Source: Syntrophomonadaceae bacterium
Lineage (GTDB): Bacteria; Bacillota; Syntrophomonadia; Syntrophomonadales; DTU052
Assembly: GCA_012728655.1 (NCBI GenBank)
Contig: JAAYEQ010000063.1
Span: 1-52,419 of the forward strand
DNA length: 52,419 nt
Direction of reading: 5' to 3'
Part shown: positions 51,195-52,419 of the stretch, piece after piece
Layout: each line of letters starts with the position of its first letter
Numbering within the stretch: the stretch's first letter is position 1
The notes under the pieces: model-generated
The model's input: only the letters and a program-made list of their open reading frames with translations
What the model was told of the DNA's origin: nothing
The model's database searches: none
Translations under genes and position numbers: made by a program

Positions 51195-51884
51195 GTGGGA
51201 ATATTTGCGATAGGAGATCTTCATCTTTCAAACGGCACCAAACCGATGGATGTTTTCGGGGAAGAATGGCACAACCATGACCAAAAGATTGCCTTAAACT
51301 GGGACCGGGTGGTCAAACCCGAGGATACGGTATTGATCGCGGGGGATACCTCCTGGGCCATGCGGTTACCGGAAGCGGTTCCTGATTTTGAGTGGATTGC
51401 CGCCCGACCGGGAAGAAAAATAATGGCCAAGGGCAACCACTGTTACTTCTGGAGCACACAGCGCAAGATGAGGGAAATCCTTGATCCTCTGGGAATTGAA
51501 CCGCTCAATGCGGATTGTACCATGGTGGGAGGAACTGCCGTAGCTGCGACCCGCGGATGGATCACTCCAAGTGATCCGCGTTTTGACCCGGCCAAGGACC
51601 AGGTGGTTTACCAGAGAGAGATACAGCGGTTGGAAAGGGCCTTATCCCGAGTGCCTGAAGATGCGGAACAGGTCATCGCCTTGTTGCACTTCCCCCCTTA
51701 CGCCAATCAGGGGGAGGAGACCGATTTTATCAAGATTTTGGCCGATAACGCGGTTGATATTGTGGTATACGGCCATCTCCACGGCCGGTACCTGCAAAAT
51801 GTGCTGACGGGAATTCACTGGAACATGCAGTTCTATTGCGTTTCAGCCGATTACCTTGATTTTACGCCATGCCGGATACTATAG
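51195..51884 (+). CDS. Metallophosphoesterase
   Basis: A 229-residue calcineurin-like phosphoesterase. Metal-binding motifs are IGDLHLS, LIAGDTSWAM, KGNHCYFW (GNH), ALLHFPP and VYGHLHG. The Asp that usually follows GNH is replaced by Cys-Tyr, as in some related proteins. The substrate is unknown. GTG 51195 follows AAGGAG. A strong terminator follows. The gene is divergent from the coiled-coil gene. Confidence 0.9.
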   Translation: MGIFAIGDLHLSNGTKPMDVFGEEWHNHDQKIALNWDRVVKPEDTVLIAGDTSWAMRLPEAVPDFEWIAARPGRKIMAKGNHCYFWSTQRKMREILDPLGIEPLNADCTMVGGTAVAATRGWITPSDPRFDPAKDQVVYQREIQRLERALSRVPEDAEQVIALLHFPPYANQGEETDFIKILADNAVDIVVYGHLHGRYLQNVLTGIHWNMQFYCVSADYLDFTPCRIL

Positions 51885-51903
51885 GCGTTAAAACGAGAGT
51901 GGG

Positions 51904-51934
51904 GGGGGAGCCGGTTAATTCTCCCCCGTTTTTT
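51904..51934 (+). terminator. Intrinsic terminator after the metallophosphoesterase gene
   Basis: GGGGGAG (51904-51910) pairs with CTCCCCC (51921-51927), followed by GTTTTTT. The reverse reading could also end the minus-strand ferritin-like transcript. Confidence 0.85.
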
Positions 51935-51941
51935 AATATAG

Positions 51942-52256
51942 TTACTGCATGGGTGGCTGGAAATTCTGGGCCTGTTGATCCATGACTTCTTGATGCCCCT
52001 GCTGAATTGCCTTCTGGTCGTTGGGGCTTAACATGTAGATCAGTTGCTGCAGCTCTCCCACGTGATGTTTTTCCTCTTCGGCAATGTGGTACAGGACCTT
52101 CTTTACCCGTTCATCATTGGTGGCCAAAGCATGGGCCTCGTAAACGATGATGGCCTCCAGTTCGCCTGCCAAATCCACCCTGAGGGCTTGAAGCAATTCT
52201 TCCTTGGACATCTGTCGAGGAATGCTGCCGACAAACGGATCGCCGATCTGAACCAT
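51942..52256 (-). CDS. Encapsulated-ferritin-like (EncFtn-type) protein
   Basis: A 104-residue ferritin-superfamily protein made of two helices with GELEAIIVYEAHALATND and AEEEKHHVGELQQLIY. Glu32, Glu62 and His65 fall at the positions of the iron ligands described for the encapsulated ferritin of Rhodospirillum rubrum. Such proteins form ring assemblies inside encapsulin shells and oxidise Fe(II). No encapsulin gene lies in this window, and the tail (QQAQNFQPPMQ) is not an obvious cargo peptide. The start at 52256 follows AAGGAGG by eight bases. The region upstream (52257-52419) shows no gene. Confidence 0.8.
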   Translation of the reverse strand: MVQIGDPFVGSIPRQMSKEELLQALRVDLAGELEAIIVYEAHALATNDERVKKVLYHIAEEEKHHVGELQQLIYMLSPNDQKAIQQGHQEVMDQQAQNFQPPMQ

Positions 52257-52419
52257 CTTGATCGCCTCCTTGGTTTTTATGATATTGTTTGTAGCAGAGG
52301 CATAATTATGTGCTGGAACAATTTGATTTGTTTTCCCGTTTAAAAACAGCATGTTCTTAATTCCGAACGGGTTCCTGTATGCCCAAGTGGGCAAAATTCG
52401 CCGCACGCCGCCGCCAGGC

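Noticed and set aside
1-52419. CRISPR arrays, prophage or complete insertion sequences
   Set aside because: No regular short repeats with unique spacers, no transposase or phage structural genes are visible anywhere in the window.

Overview
The window looks like the chromosome of an anaerobic, spore-forming Firmicute of the Clostridia (Peptococcaceae or Syntrophomonadaceae type). This rests on a GerMN lipoprotein, a DUF421/DUF4363 pair, strong AGGAGG ribosome sites with many TTG and GTG starts, an electron-bifurcating Flx-Hdr operon, oxygen-sensitive two-subunit fumarase, and UGA-encoded selenocysteine. The species cannot be named from this sequence.

Layout. 1-3.2 kb: ferrous iron uptake (a DtxR-type repressor fused to FeoA, then FeoB and a small Cys-rich FeoB partner), with two DtxR-type operators. 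3.7-10.9 kb: storage-polysaccharide and sugar-nucleotide genes (CBM25-like protein, GT4 glycosyltransferase, nucleotidyltransferase fused to a degenerate phosphomannomutase, GalT, GlgA, CBS protein). 10.9-11.5 kb: a non-coding stretch with two tandem structured elements whose helices covary. 11.7-13.9 kb: DUF2975, YozG-like repressor and DUF4173 membrane genes. 14.8-21.7 kb: seven-gene hdrCBA-flx operon. 21.8-31.1 kb: alpha-oxoamine synthase, DegV, radical SAM protein, isochorismatase-like hydrolase, LytTR regulator, and an acidic membrane protein/AAA+/VWA cassette. 31.2-37.5 kb: GerMN lipoprotein, acetate-type transporter, murI, fumarase, rph, rdgB, phosphodiesterase and tRNA-Pro. 37.6-38.9 kb: a group II intron 3' remnant, two small membrane proteins and an attenuator-like leader. 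39-47.6 kb: cell-wall amidase, solitary Dam methylase, LytTR two-component pair, a secreted PETase/cutinase-like hydrolase, and a PAS-GGDEF-HD-GYP protein. 47.8-52.4 kb: DUF421/DUF4363, an SDR, hypothetical proteins, a metallophosphoesterase and an encapsulated-ferritin-like protein.

The strongest observation is that the Flx-Hdr operon carries two in-frame UGA codons that should be read as selenocysteine, one in HdrA (residue 194) and one in the MvhD/FlxD subunit (residue 72). Each replaces a normally conserved cysteine and each is followed at the right distance by a bacterial SECIS-like hairpin. A conventional gene caller splits HdrA and truncates MvhD. The complex would take electrons from NAD(P)H through the FlxA-like flavoprotein and pass them through FeS subunits to HdrA for flavin-based bifurcation.

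Other points to examine are the tandem covarying RNA-like elements at 10.94-11.43 kb, the PETase-like hydrolase with a GWSMG nucleophile elbow, the nested antiterminator/terminator leader at 38.7 kb, the pseudoenzyme phosphomannomutase domain, and the C-terminal helical repeats on HdrB.
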